Shown in pieces: positions 38,603-45,944 of a DNA stretch of 64,000 nt. Location: assembly GCF_014202995.1 (NCBI RefSeq), contig NZ_JACHIA010000020.1, forward strand, positions 1-64,000, given 5' to 3'. The position numbers and the translations under genes are program-made. Positions within the stretch are counted from its first letter, which is position 1; every line of letters starts with the position of its first letter. This DNA comes from Longimicrobium terrae. GTDB lineage: Bacteria > Gemmatimonadota > Gemmatimonadetes > Longimicrobiales > Longimicrobiaceae. Below the pieces are notes generated by a model that was not told where the DNA came from, made no database searches, and saw nothing but the letters and a program-made list of their open reading frames with translations.

Positions 38603-38827
38603 ATGGAATTGCAGGTGACCGCGATCTTTCAGCAGGTTCCGGAAGGCTGGATCGCGTGGGCGCAGGAGATTCCCGGCGCCATGACGCAGGGCGATACGCT
38701 GGACGAGGCGCGGGAGAACCTGATCGATGCCGTCCAGCTTCTGGTCCTCACGCGGCGCGAAATGGATGACGAGTTGCACGCCGGAATGCCCATGATCCGG
38801 GAGCAGCTTTCCATCCGCATCGAATGA
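38603..38827 (+). CDS. Orphan HicB-like antitoxin-type protein
   Basis: A 74-residue protein matching the small HicB-like fold: VTAIFQQVPEGWIAWAQEIPG, then GDTLDEARENLIDAVQLLV. In HicAB systems HicB neutralises the mRNA-cleaving HicA toxin, encoded next to it. No HicA-sized frame with a toxin-like sequence lies in the short gaps on either side, and the protein lacks the C-terminal DNA-binding helix-turn-helix of many HicB proteins. It may be an orphan or have another role. ATG follows GGGAG. Confidence 0.75.
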   Translation: MELQVTAIFQQVPEGWIAWAQEIPGAMTQGDTLDEARENLIDAVQLLVLTRREMDDELHAGMPMIREQLSIRIE

Positions 38828-38894
38828 TCCGCCCGGCCTGACGACCGGCCCTGGGCACTGGGTACTTGAAACTGAGCACTTCCTTTCTCTTCTC

Positions 38895-40100
38895 ATGACC
38901 GACGCTTTCATCCTCGACGCCTGCCGCACGCCGGTGGGGCGCTACAACGGCTCGCTGGCCTCCGTGCGGCCCGACGACCTCGCCGCCCACGTCGTGCGGG
39001 CGCTGGTGGAGCGCACCGGCATCGACCCGTCCCTGGTGGACGACGTGATCTTCGGGTGCGCCAACCAGGCCGGCGAAGACAACCGCAACGTGGGCCGCAT
39101 GGCCGCGCTCCTGGCCGGCATGCCCGTCACGGTCGCCGGGCAGACGGTGAACCGCCTGTGCGGATCGGGGCTGGAAGCGGTCCGCAGCGCCATGCACGCC
39201 ATCCGCGCGGGTGAGGGCGAAACGTTCATCGCCGGCGGCGTGGAAAGCATGACGCGCGCGCCCTGGGTGATGCTCAAGCCGCAGGAAGGGTTCGCGCGCG
39301 GCGTGCCCGAGATGGCGGATTCGCTCCTGGGATGGCGGTTCGTGAATCCCAGGATGCCGCCGGAGTGGACGGTGTCGCTCGGCGAGACGGCGGAGATCGT
39401 GGCGGAGGAGTTCCACGTGAGCCGCGACGACCAGGACGCCTTCGCCCTCCGCAGCCAGCAGCGCGCGGCGCAGGCCATTGCCAGCGGCCACTTCGCGGGC
39501 GAGATCGTTCCCGTCCCCGTGCCGCAGCGCAAGGGTCCGCCCAAACTGGTGGAGACGGACGAGCATCCCCGCGCCGACACGACGCTGGAGTCGCTCACCG
39601 GCCTCAAACCCGCGTTCCGCCGCGAGGGCGGCACGGTGACGGCGGGAAATGCGTCCGGGCTGAACGACGGCGCGTCGGCGCTGCTGGTGGCGTCCGGCGC
39701 CTCCGCGGAACGGCTGGGGCTGCGGCCGATGGCGCGCATCGTCGCGAGCGCGGTGGCGGGCGTGGAGCCGCAGCGGATGGGAGTCGGCCCGGTGCCGGCC
39801 GTCCGCAAGGCGCTGGCGCTGGCGGGGATGTCCATCGACCAGATCCAACTCGTGGAGTTGAACGAGGCGTTCGCGGCGCAGTCCGTCGCCTGCGTCCGCG
39901 AGCTGGGAATCGATCCGGAAATCGTGAACGTGTCCGGTGGCGCGGTCGCGGTCGGGCACCCGCTGGGGAGCAGCGGCGCGCGCATCCTCACCACGCTCGT
40001 ACACGAGATGCGGCGGCAGAACGTGCGCTACGGGCTGGCCTCCATGTGCATCGGCGTGGGCCAGGGGATCGCGATGATCGTGGAGCGGGCGGACTCGTGA
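38895..40100 (+). CDS. Acetyl-CoA acyltransferase (thiolase)
   Basis: 401 residues. NRLCGSGLEAV contains the nucleophile Cys; NEAFAAQ and GGAVAVGHPLGSSGAR carry the His; CIGVGQG holds the second Cys. The sequence is of the PcaF/PaaJ-like 3-oxoadipyl-CoA thiolase or degradative thiolase type; the exact substrate is open. Followed by a PaaG-like gene with a GTGA overlap at 40097-40100. Confidence 0.94.
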   Translation: MTDAFILDACRTPVGRYNGSLASVRPDDLAAHVVRALVERTGIDPSLVDDVIFGCANQAGEDNRNVGRMAALLAGMPVTVAGQTVNRLCGSGLEAVRSAMHAIRAGEGETFIAGGVESMTRAPWVMLKPQEGFARGVPEMADSLLGWRFVNPRMPPEWTVSLGETAEIVAEEFHVSRDDQDAFALRSQQRAAQAIASGHFAGEIVPVPVPQRKGPPKLVETDEHPRADTTLESLTGLKPAFRREGGTVTAGNASGLNDGASALLVASGASAERLGLRPMARIVASAVAGVEPQRMGVGPVPAVRKALALAGMSIDQIQLVELNEAFAAQSVACVRELGIDPEIVNVSGGAVAVGHPLGSSGARILTTLVHEMRRQNVRYGLASMCIGVGQGIAMIVERADS

Positions 40101-40900
40101 GCGTGACGGAGATGGCGGATTCCGTCCTGTCGAGCGTCGCCGACGGCGTCGCGCGGATCACGCTGAACCGCCCCGACCGGCTGAATGCGTTCGCCGGCGA
40201 CATGCGCGACCGCCTGCACGACGCCATCGACGCCGCGGCTTCGTCCCCCGACGTGCGGGTGATCGTGATCACGGGCGCGGGGCGCGGCTTCGGCACGGGC
40301 GCGGACGTGGAGGTCATGAGCGACCTGCTGGGCCGCGGCGACGACACCACGTTTGCGCGGCTGGTGCAGTCGGGGATGCGCGTCATCCGCCGCCTGCGCT
40401 CCGTGGAGCAACCGGTGATCGCCGCGGTCAACGGGCCGGCGGCGGGCGCGGGCGCGGCGCTGGCGCTGGCGTGCGACTTCCGGATCGCGTCATCGCGCGC
40501 ATCCATTGGTCTGACGTTCAACCGCATCGGCCTGCACCCGGACTGGGGCGCGACCTATTCCCTGCCCCGCCTGGTCGGCCCCGGCCGCGCGGCGGAACTG
40601 GTAATGACGGGGCGGATGGTGGACGCGGAAGAAGCCGGCCACATCGGCCTGTTCGAGCGCGTGGTCCCCGCGGAGTCGTTCGATGACGAGGTGCAGCGGC
40701 TGGCCGCCGAACTCGCCGCCAAGCCGCCGATGGCGCTGCGCCTGGCCAAGCAGTCACTCGCTACATCGCTGGATTCCGATCTGGACGCCATGCTGAACGC
40801 CGAACGCGAGCGGCAGATGGCCTGCTTCCGCTCCGCGGATGCCAAGGAAGGCATCACCGCGTTCAACGAAAAGCGCACCGCCGTCTTCCGCGGCGCGTAA
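40097..40900 (+). CDS. Enoyl-CoA hydratase/isomerase, PaaG-like
   Basis: 267 residues from GTG at 40097 (ATG at 40112 also possible). In the crotonase fold the first catalytic Glu is replaced (GPAAGAGAALALACDF) and the second site reads NRIGLHPDWGATY with an Asp, the pattern of PaaG, 1,2-epoxyphenylacetyl-CoA/2,3-enoyl-CoA isomerase, and of some ECI isomerases. It follows thiolase with a GTGA overlap, so the two are translationally coupled. Confidence 0.88.
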   Translation: MSVTEMADSVLSSVADGVARITLNRPDRLNAFAGDMRDRLHDAIDAAASSPDVRVIVITGAGRGFGTGADVEVMSDLLGRGDDTTFARLVQSGMRVIRRLRSVEQPVIAAVNGPAAGAGAALALACDFRIASSRASIGLTFNRIGLHPDWGATYSLPRLVGPGRAAELVMTGRMVDAEEAGHIGLFERVVPAESFDDEVQRLAAELAAKPPMALRLAKQSLATSLDSDLDAMLNAERERQMACFRSADAKEGITAFNEKRTAVFRGA

Positions 40901-40979
40901 CGTTCATCCCGATCGGCGATCCCTTCGAGAATCCGAAGCTTTGGAGTCGGGCTCCGGGCTCAGAGGCTCCGAGGCTGGG

Positions 40980-41027
40980 GCGACTGAAGTCGCGGCAACA
41001 ACGGCGCAAAGTCCGCCTGCGCGGACT
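40980..41027 (+). repeat. Two-hairpin repeat, copy 1
   Basis: Hairpin A GCGACT-GA-AGTCGC (40980-40993), then GGCAACAACGGCGCAA and hairpin B AGTCCGC-CTGC-GCGGACT (41010-41027). Confidence 0.85.
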
Positions 41028-41076
41028 GCATCCGCTGCTTTGGTGAGGTTCGACGAGCAATCGCGCATCCTCCCTT

Positions 41077-41130
41077 CCAGGAGCGAATGAATTCGCCGCT
41101 GGAAAGGCACGAAGTCCGCCTGCGCGGACT
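41077..41130 (+). repeat. Two-hairpin repeat, copy 2
   Basis: Hairpin A GCGAAT-GA-ATTCGC (41083-41096) inside an outer CCAG/CTGG pair, then hairpin B AGTCCGC-CTGC-GCGGACT (41113-41130). Confidence 0.85.
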
Positions 41131-41401
41131 GCACCCGCTTCTCCACCGCGCTTCGGCCGCGGCGCCGCCGCCGGATCAATAAGCAGAGCCGTCGCTCGGC
41201 GTCATGCGCCCGACCTGTCCTGAGCGAAGCATTGCGGCGGGAACGCGCGGCAGGTGATACGGCTCAGACGCGGGCCCCGGCGCTCGCGGCGGGCAGATTC
41301 TTCGGCTCGCTACCGTCCACGACCCGCCGAAGCAGCGGCGGATCATTCGCTCTGGAGGCGGGCGCGCGGATGATGGCGAGGCAAACGGGAGCGGCGGCCA
41401 C

Positions 41402-41455
41402 AGTCCGCGAAGGCGGACTTCGTGCTGTTCCAGCGGCGATTTCAATCGCTCCTGG
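41402..41455 (-). repeat. Two-hairpin repeat, copy 3 (reversed)
   Basis: On the plus strand hairpin B (AGTCCGC-GAAG-GCGGACT, 41402-41419) comes first, then hairpin A GCGATT-TC-AATCGC (41436-41449) with outer CCAG/CTGG. Confidence 0.85.
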
Positions 41456-41504
41456 AATGGCGGACGCGCCGGGGCTGATCGAGCCTCACCAAAGCCGCCG
41501 CCAC

Positions 41505-41552
41505 AGTCCGCGAAGGCGGACTTCGCGCCGTTGTTGCCGCGATTTCAGTCGC
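41505..41552 (-). repeat. Two-hairpin repeat, copy 4 (reversed)
   Basis: Hairpin B AGTCCGC-GAAG-GCGGACT (41505-41522) and hairpin A GCGATT-TC-AGTCGC (41539-41552), the latter with one G-T pair. Confidence 0.85.
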
Positions 41553-41610
41553 CCTTTGCGGGCGGCGCGTCGGGTTGATCAACAGAGAACATCGCTCACA
41601 GTTCCCACAT

Positions 41611-42093
41611 ATGCCTGCTAACTTCGTGAAGCTGCGCAACCTTGTCATCGTCCTGTCCGCCGCCGCGCTAGCCGCGTGCGGTGGCGGAAGCCGTTCGCCC
41701 ATGCCGCCGCGCGCCGCCCCGCCGTGGATGACCATCGGCCGCGCGACCGCCACCTTTTCGTCCGTCGACACGTCGCGCATCGTGACGGAAGGCAACCGCC
41801 GCGTGGTGTGGGTGCGCGCCGATTCGCTGGAGGTCGACACCACGGCGGCCGTGGCGGGAACCGGACGGGTGCACATCCGCGAAACGCAGCACCGCGTGGA
41901 CTGCGGCGCGCGTACGGTGGAGGACCTGGCCACCATCCTCCGTGACGGCTCCGGCAAGCAGACGGGCGGAGGGGCCGAGCCCGCCGCCGCGCCGCGCCCC
42001 TTTGCCTCGCACCCGTTCGGCATGCGCTTCTTTCCCACCGTGTGCGAAGCCATCGGCGTCGCGGTGCGCAACCGCGAGCGCGAACGCGCCTGA
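41611..42093 (+). CDS. Small predicted lipoprotein
   Basis: 160 residues from ATG at 41611: signal peptide VKLRNLVIVLSAAALAAC with lipobox LAAC, then GGGS spacer. The body contains a compact domain with two Cys (RVDCG ... TVCEA) that could form a disulfide. No family recognised. Its 5' side is the repeat island, so it is not obviously part of the acyl-CoA operon. Confidence 0.65.
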   Translation: MPANFVKLRNLVIVLSAAALAACGGGSRSPMPPRAAPPWMTIGRATATFSSVDTSRIVTEGNRRVVWVRADSLEVDTTAAVAGTGRVHIRETQHRVDCGARTVEDLATILRDGSGKQTGGGAEPAAAPRPFASHPFGMRFFPTVCEAIGVAVRNRERERA

Positions 42094-42143
42094 GCCAACC
42101 CCGGCGCGGGGACGGGCGGCTCCCCGCCATCCGTCCCCCGCGC

Positions 42144-42173
42144 TTGCGGCGCCGCCCGCGGCCCGCGTATATC
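42144..42173 (+). promoter_or_regulatory. Possible sigma-70-type promoter of the hydroxyacyl-CoA dehydrogenase gene
   Basis: TTGCGG at 42144-42149 and TATATC at 42168-42173, 18 nt apart, 44 nt before the chosen TTG start. Confidence 0.5.
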
Positions 42174-42217
42174 AACGGCTTCCCTGCTGCACGACACCCA
42201 TCGTCGGAAGCCGACTC

Positions 42218-43093
42218 TTGCCTGAATCATCCATCCAGACCGTCCTCGTCCTGGGCGCGGGCACCATGGGCAACGGCATCGCCCAGGTGTGCGCGATGGC
42301 CGGCTATCACGTCACGCTGCACGACCCGCAGCCGGAAGCGGTCAAGCGCGCGCTCAGCACCATCCGCGGCAACCTGGACAAGGGCGTGGAGCGCGGAAAG
42401 GTGACCGCCGACGCGCGCGACACCGCCCTCGCCAACCTGCGCGACGTGGCGCACGTGGACGAGGCCGCGTCCGACGCCGATCTGGTGATCGAGGCGGTGC
42501 CGGAGCGGATGGAGATCAAGACGTCCATCTTCAGCCAGCTGGACCGCTCCGCCCCGCCGCACGCCATCCTGGCGACAAACACCTCGTCGCTCAGCGTAAG
42601 CCGCATCGCCGCGGCCACGGCGCGGCCGGACCGCGTGATCGGGCTGCACTTCTTCAATCCCGTCCACATCATGAAGCTGCTGGAGGTCGTGCGCGGGCGC
42701 GAAACCTCGGCGGAGACGGTGGATGCGGGGCTGGAGTTCGCGCGGCGCATCGGCAAGGAGCCCATCGTGGTGACGGACACGCCGGGGTTCGCCTCGTCGC
42801 GGCTGGGCGTGATCCTGGGACTGGAGGCGATGCGGATGGTGGAGCAGGGCGTGGCGTCGCCGCAGGACATCGACAAGGCGATGGAGCTGGGCTACAACCA
42901 TCCCATGGGCCCGCTCAAGCTCACGGACCTCGTGGGCCTGGACGTGCGGCTGGGAATCGCCGACTACCTGCACGGCGAACTGGGCGGCGACCAGTACCGC
43001 GCGCCGGAGCTGCTGCGGTCGATGGTGGCGGAGGGCAAGCTGGGCAAGAAGAGCGGCCAGGGTTTCTACGACTGGACGCAGGAGGGCCGGTGA
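42218..43093 (+). CDS. 3-hydroxybutyryl/3-hydroxyacyl-CoA dehydrogenase
   Basis: 291 residues. N-terminal VLGAGTMGNGIAQ is the NAD-binding Rossmann loop; NTSSLSVSRIA and GLHFFNPVHIMKLLEVV carry the catalytic residues, and YNHPMGPLKLTDLVGLD is the C-terminal family motif. Oxidises 3-hydroxyacyl-CoA (PaaH- or Hbd-like). I chose TTG at 42218, preceded by GGAAG at 42206-42210 with 7-nt spacing; no ATG or GTG fits. Its stop overlaps the next start as GTGA. Confidence 0.93.
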   Translation: MPESSIQTVLVLGAGTMGNGIAQVCAMAGYHVTLHDPQPEAVKRALSTIRGNLDKGVERGKVTADARDTALANLRDVAHVDEAASDADLVIEAVPERMEIKTSIFSQLDRSAPPHAILATNTSSLSVSRIAAATARPDRVIGLHFFNPVHIMKLLEVVRGRETSAETVDAGLEFARRIGKEPIVVTDTPGFASSRLGVILGLEAMRMVEQGVASPQDIDKAMELGYNHPMGPLKLTDLVGLDVRLGIADYLHGELGGDQYRAPELLRSMVAEGKLGKKSGQGFYDWTQEGR

Positions 43094-43872
43094 GCACGTA
43101 CGAGACGCTGCTGGTGGATCGGGATGGCGCGGTCGCCATCCTCACCATCAACCGGCCGGAGAAGCGCAATGCGCTCAGCGGTCAGGTGCGCGCCGACCTG
43201 ATCGCCGCGCTCGACGATCTGCGCGACGACGACTCCGTGCGCGTTCTGGTGATTACCGGCGCGGGCGACAAGGCCTTTGTCGCCGGCGCGGACATCGCCG
43301 AGTTCGCGGACCGCACGCCTCTCGAACAGCGCGCGGTGATGACCGGCCGCCGCGTGTTCGACGAAATCGCGGCGTATCCCAAGCCGGTGATCGCCATGAT
43401 CAACGGCTTCTGCCTGGGCGGCGGGTGCGAGCTGGCGCTGGGATGCGATGTGCGCATCGCGGCGGATTCGGCGCGGTTCGGGCAGCCGGAAATCAACCTG
43501 GGGATCATTCCCGGCGGCGGCGGCACGCAGCGCCTGCCGCGCGTGGTGGGCATGGGCCAGGCGATGCGCCTCGTGCTGTCTGGCGAGCTGATCGATGCGG
43601 CGGAGGCGCTGCGCATCGGCCTCGCCGACGTCGTTCATCCCGCCGCCGACCTTCGCGAGCGGACGTTGGAGTTTGCGCGGGGGATGGCGGCCAAGTCGCC
43701 CGTGGCGCTGCGGATGGCCAAGTCCGCCGTGCGCGCCGCCGCGGAGATGCCGCTCGCCGCGGGCCTGCAGTACGAGACGGAGCTGTTCGTCACCTGCTTC
43801 GCCAGCGACGACAAGCGCGAAGGCGTCGCCGCGTTCCTGGAGAAGCGCGCCGCGGAGTTTACGGGGCGGTGA
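43090..43872 (+). CDS. Enoyl-CoA hydratase
   Basis: 260 residues from GTG at 43090, overlapping the dehydrogenase stop. Both catalytic Glu are present: CLGGGCELALGCD and GQPEINLGIIPGGGGTQRL. A classical crotonase, PaaF-like or short-chain hydratase. Together with the preceding dehydrogenase it forms two successive steps of acyl-CoA oxidation. The following gene's GTG/ATG overlaps or follows within 6 nt. Confidence 0.93.
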   Translation: MSTYETLLVDRDGAVAILTINRPEKRNALSGQVRADLIAALDDLRDDDSVRVLVITGAGDKAFVAGADIAEFADRTPLEQRAVMTGRRVFDEIAAYPKPVIAMINGFCLGGGCELALGCDVRIAADSARFGQPEINLGIIPGGGGTQRLPRVVGMGQAMRLVLSGELIDAAEALRIGLADVVHPAADLRERTLEFARGMAAKSPVALRMAKSAVRAAAEMPLAAGLQYETELFVTCFASDDKREGVAAFLEKRAAEFTGR

Positions 43873-43874
43873 TC

Positions 43875-44717
43875 ATGGCGCTCTCCACTCTGATCCGGCG
43901 CCGCGGGAGCGCGCTCGTCCTTTCCGTCGTGCTGCTCTGCGGGTGCGGAGAGCAGCCGGCGCAGACGCCGGAGGGCTCGCCCGCGTGGATCGTGGAGCGC
44001 TTCTACGGCCGCGAGCCGTGGCCCGGACAGGCCCGCTACATCGGTGGTGAGCTCGCGCCGTACGCAAATCAACCCTCGCCAGGCAGCCAGCGTCCTGCGG
44101 ATGCGCGCGTCACGATCCGCCCCATCCGCCAGGACACGCACGAGGCGGTGTTCGCGGTCACCCTGGGCGACGCCACCTCCGTTCAGGACGCATATCTGTT
44201 CCTGAACAACCAAGGCGACGGGTGGCAGCTGGTTGCGTACCGCATGCTGTGGCTGCCGCCGCTCTTTTATGAGATGGCCGATTCGCTCGCCGCCAGACCC
44301 GACCCTGACGAGCAGTCCCGGCGAACGCTCCGGGCAATGCGTCTGGCGACCGCGTCCGACTCCGTGCTCAGGGCGCACTTCCTCGCGAACCGGGCCGGCT
44401 TCAACGCGCTGGTGCAGCACACGATGGCGCTGGCGGACTCCTCCCCGGTCCAGGCGGATTCGTACGAGCAGGGTTCGCCGCCGCCACCCGCGGATCAACT
44501 GCGGGTTCGAGACGATCTCCGCGCGCTGGATCTGGACATGGCAACCCGCGACCGCAACGCGCCCGGCTGCCTGCTGTTCCACATCGGCGGGATGATGGAC
44601 AACTCCGTGGGCTACCTGTACGCCCCTTCCGGCTGCCGCGTGCCGGCAATGACGCCGGGGCCCTTCATCTACGTGGAGCAGATCGCGCCCGGCTGGTACC
44701 TGTACAAGACGACCTGA
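43875..44717 (+). CDS. Predicted lipoprotein of unknown function
   Basis: 280 residues from ATG at 43875 (a GTG at 43869 would overlap the hydratase stop). Signal peptide STLIRRRGSALVLSVVLLCGC with a lipobox-like LCGC, then a soluble body of about 255 residues with several Trp and Pro; no family recognised. It is the last gene in the catabolic operon by position but has no evident link to it. Confidence 0.7.
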   Translation: MALSTLIRRRGSALVLSVVLLCGCGEQPAQTPEGSPAWIVERFYGREPWPGQARYIGGELAPYANQPSPGSQRPADARVTIRPIRQDTHEAVFAVTLGDATSVQDAYLFLNNQGDGWQLVAYRMLWLPPLFYEMADSLAARPDPDEQSRRTLRAMRLATASDSVLRAHFLANRAGFNALVQHTMALADSSPVQADSYEQGSPPPPADQLRVRDDLRALDLDMATRDRNAPGCLLFHIGGMMDNSVGYLYAPSGCRVPAMTPGPFIYVEQIAPGWYLYKTT

Positions 44718-44826
44718 ACGCACGCGGCGAGCGTCGCGATCCGCCCCTCAACGACAAAACCCTTCCGGACACAAATCGTCTGGATTAGAATACTGCATTC
44801 CCAGTCCTCACTTCAAGGAGCCAGGA

Positions 44827-44973
44827 ATGCGCAAGTCCAAACTGGACCTCACCCGGATCGACGTCGTGTCCTTCGAGACGGAGAGCTCGCACGACGTCTG
44901 CGGCGCGAATGTAATCACCGGAAACGTCTGCGTGACGCGGCCGACGATCTACGGCAGCTGCTGCACTCCGTGA
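44827..44973 (+). CDS. Candidate RiPP precursor peptide with a pinensin-like leader
   Basis: A 48-codon gene: ATG at 44827 follows AAGGAG at 6-nt spacing. The first 18 residues read MRKSKLDLTRIDVVSFET, which resembles the leader motif K-L-x-L-x...V-x-SF-E-T of pinensin-type lanthipeptide precursors, many of which are found in Bacteroidota and Longimicrobium. The remainder (19-48) contains four Cys (25, 35, 45, 46) among seven Ser/Thr, a plausible core, ending in Cys-Cys-Thr-Pro. No modifying enzymes, transporter or protease are nearby. A weak -10-like TAGAAT at 44786-44791 lies upstream. Family is inferred from the leader only. Confidence 0.72.
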   Translation: MRKSKLDLTRIDVVSFETESSHDVCGANVITGNVCVTRPTIYGSCCTP

Positions 44974-45010
44974 TCCATCGCCTCGCCCCGTCAACGGATC
45001 GAGGACGAAA

Positions 45011-45045
45011 AGAGGCGGGCCGCCCACATCGGGCGGCCCGCCTCT
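45011..45045. terminator. Bidirectional hairpin between the peptide gene and prmA
   Basis: Perfect 15-bp arms (AGAGGCGGGCCGCCC and complement) around ACATC. On the minus strand it is followed by TTTTCGTCC, serving prmA; on the plus strand it is 37 nt past the peptide stop with a weak T content. Confidence 0.85.
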
Positions 45046-45068
45046 CTATCGTCAGACGAGAAAACGCG

Positions 45069-45944
45069 TCAGGCGACGGTGAGCAGCAGCGCGCTCCACC
45101 ACTCTTCTTCCGCGTCGATCCGCTCCACGCGGAACCCGGCGGCGACCGCGTCGCGGATGACGTCCGGCGACTCCGTGCGCAGAATGCCGCTCACGATCAG
45201 CCGTCCATCCGCCGAACCGCCCAGCGCCGCGCGGAACGCCGGCAGCAGCGGGCGGATCACCCCGCTCAGGATGTTCGCCAGGATCAGGTCGAACTGCCCA
45301 AGCTCCTGGAGCAGGACCGGATCCGCCATCGCCTCGATGATGCGGATGGACTCGCCGCCGTTCATCTCCAGGTTCTCGCGCGCGTTGATGTTCGCGTCCG
45401 GATCGTACTCCACCGCGATCACCTCGCCCGCGCCCAGCCGCGCCGCCGCGATCGCCAGGATCGCGCTCCCCGAGCCGATGTCCACCACGCGGTCGCCGGG
45501 TCGCAGCGCATCATCCAGCAGCCGCAGGCACCCGCGCGTAGTGGCGTGCTCCCCCGTGCCGAATGCCATCTGCGGATCGATGTCGATCACGATCTGCCCG
45601 GGGCGCGCCTCCCACTCCGTCCACGTGGGCTTTACGACGAGCCGCTCCGTCACCTGCCGCGGCCCCAGCCCCTGCTTCCACTTGAGCGCCCAGTCCTCGT
45701 TCTCCTGCCAGCGCCACGATACCTCCGGTGCCGCGGAATCCGGAAGCTCGTCCGCCAGTTCCGCCCGCAGCGCGTCGGCAAAGGCGTCCGCATCCGCGGG
45801 AGGCACGACGTAGGCGACCACGCCGCCCTCCGCCTCCAGCACGGCACCGCCGCCGTGCGGCCCCAGCACGTCCGCCGCCAGCGGCAGCAGCTCGGGGTCC
45901 GCCACGCGGACCGTCACCACGAGCCAGCGATCAGGTCCCGTCAC
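45069..45944 (-). CDS. prmA: Ribosomal protein L11 methyltransferase
   Basis: 291 residues from GTG at 45944, overlapping the dnaJ stop as GTGA. The SAM-binding loop is VVDIGSGSAILAIAAARLGAGEVIAVE, with the later LILANILSGVIRPLLP motif (NxLxxP-like) typical of PrmA. Methylates ribosomal protein L11. dnaJ-prmA is a common adjacency. Confidence 0.93.
   Translation of the reverse strand: MTGPDRWLVVTVRVADPELLPLAADVLGPHGGGAVLEAEGGVVAYVVPPADADAFADALRAELADELPDSAAPEVSWRWQENEDWALKWKQGLGPRQVTERLVVKPTWTEWEARPGQIVIDIDPQMAFGTGEHATTRGCLRLLDDALRPGDRVVDIGSGSAILAIAAARLGAGEVIAVEYDPDANINARENLEMNGGESIRIIEAMADPVLLQELGQFDLILANILSGVIRPLLPAFRAALGGSADGRLIVSGILRTESPDVIRDAVAAGFRVERIDAEEEWWSALLLTVA

Larger units (their letters stand above)
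40901..41610. other. Noncoding repeat island
   Basis: 710 bp between the PaaG-like gene and the next lipoprotein. It holds four copies of a two-hairpin repeat, two in each orientation (40980-41027, 41077-41130, 41402-41455, 41505-41552), around a unique-looking middle of about 270 bp. I find no supported gene; open frames are short and lack motifs. Confidence 0.75.

Noticed and set aside
38490-38894. A HicA toxin gene next to the HicB-like gene
   Set aside because: The gaps on both sides are too short or contain no frame with a dsRBD-like HicA sequence.
44785-45027. An 80-codon minus-strand frame opposite the peptide gene
   Set aside because: No ribosome site and a low-complexity translation; the plus-strand peptide has both a site and a recognisable leader.
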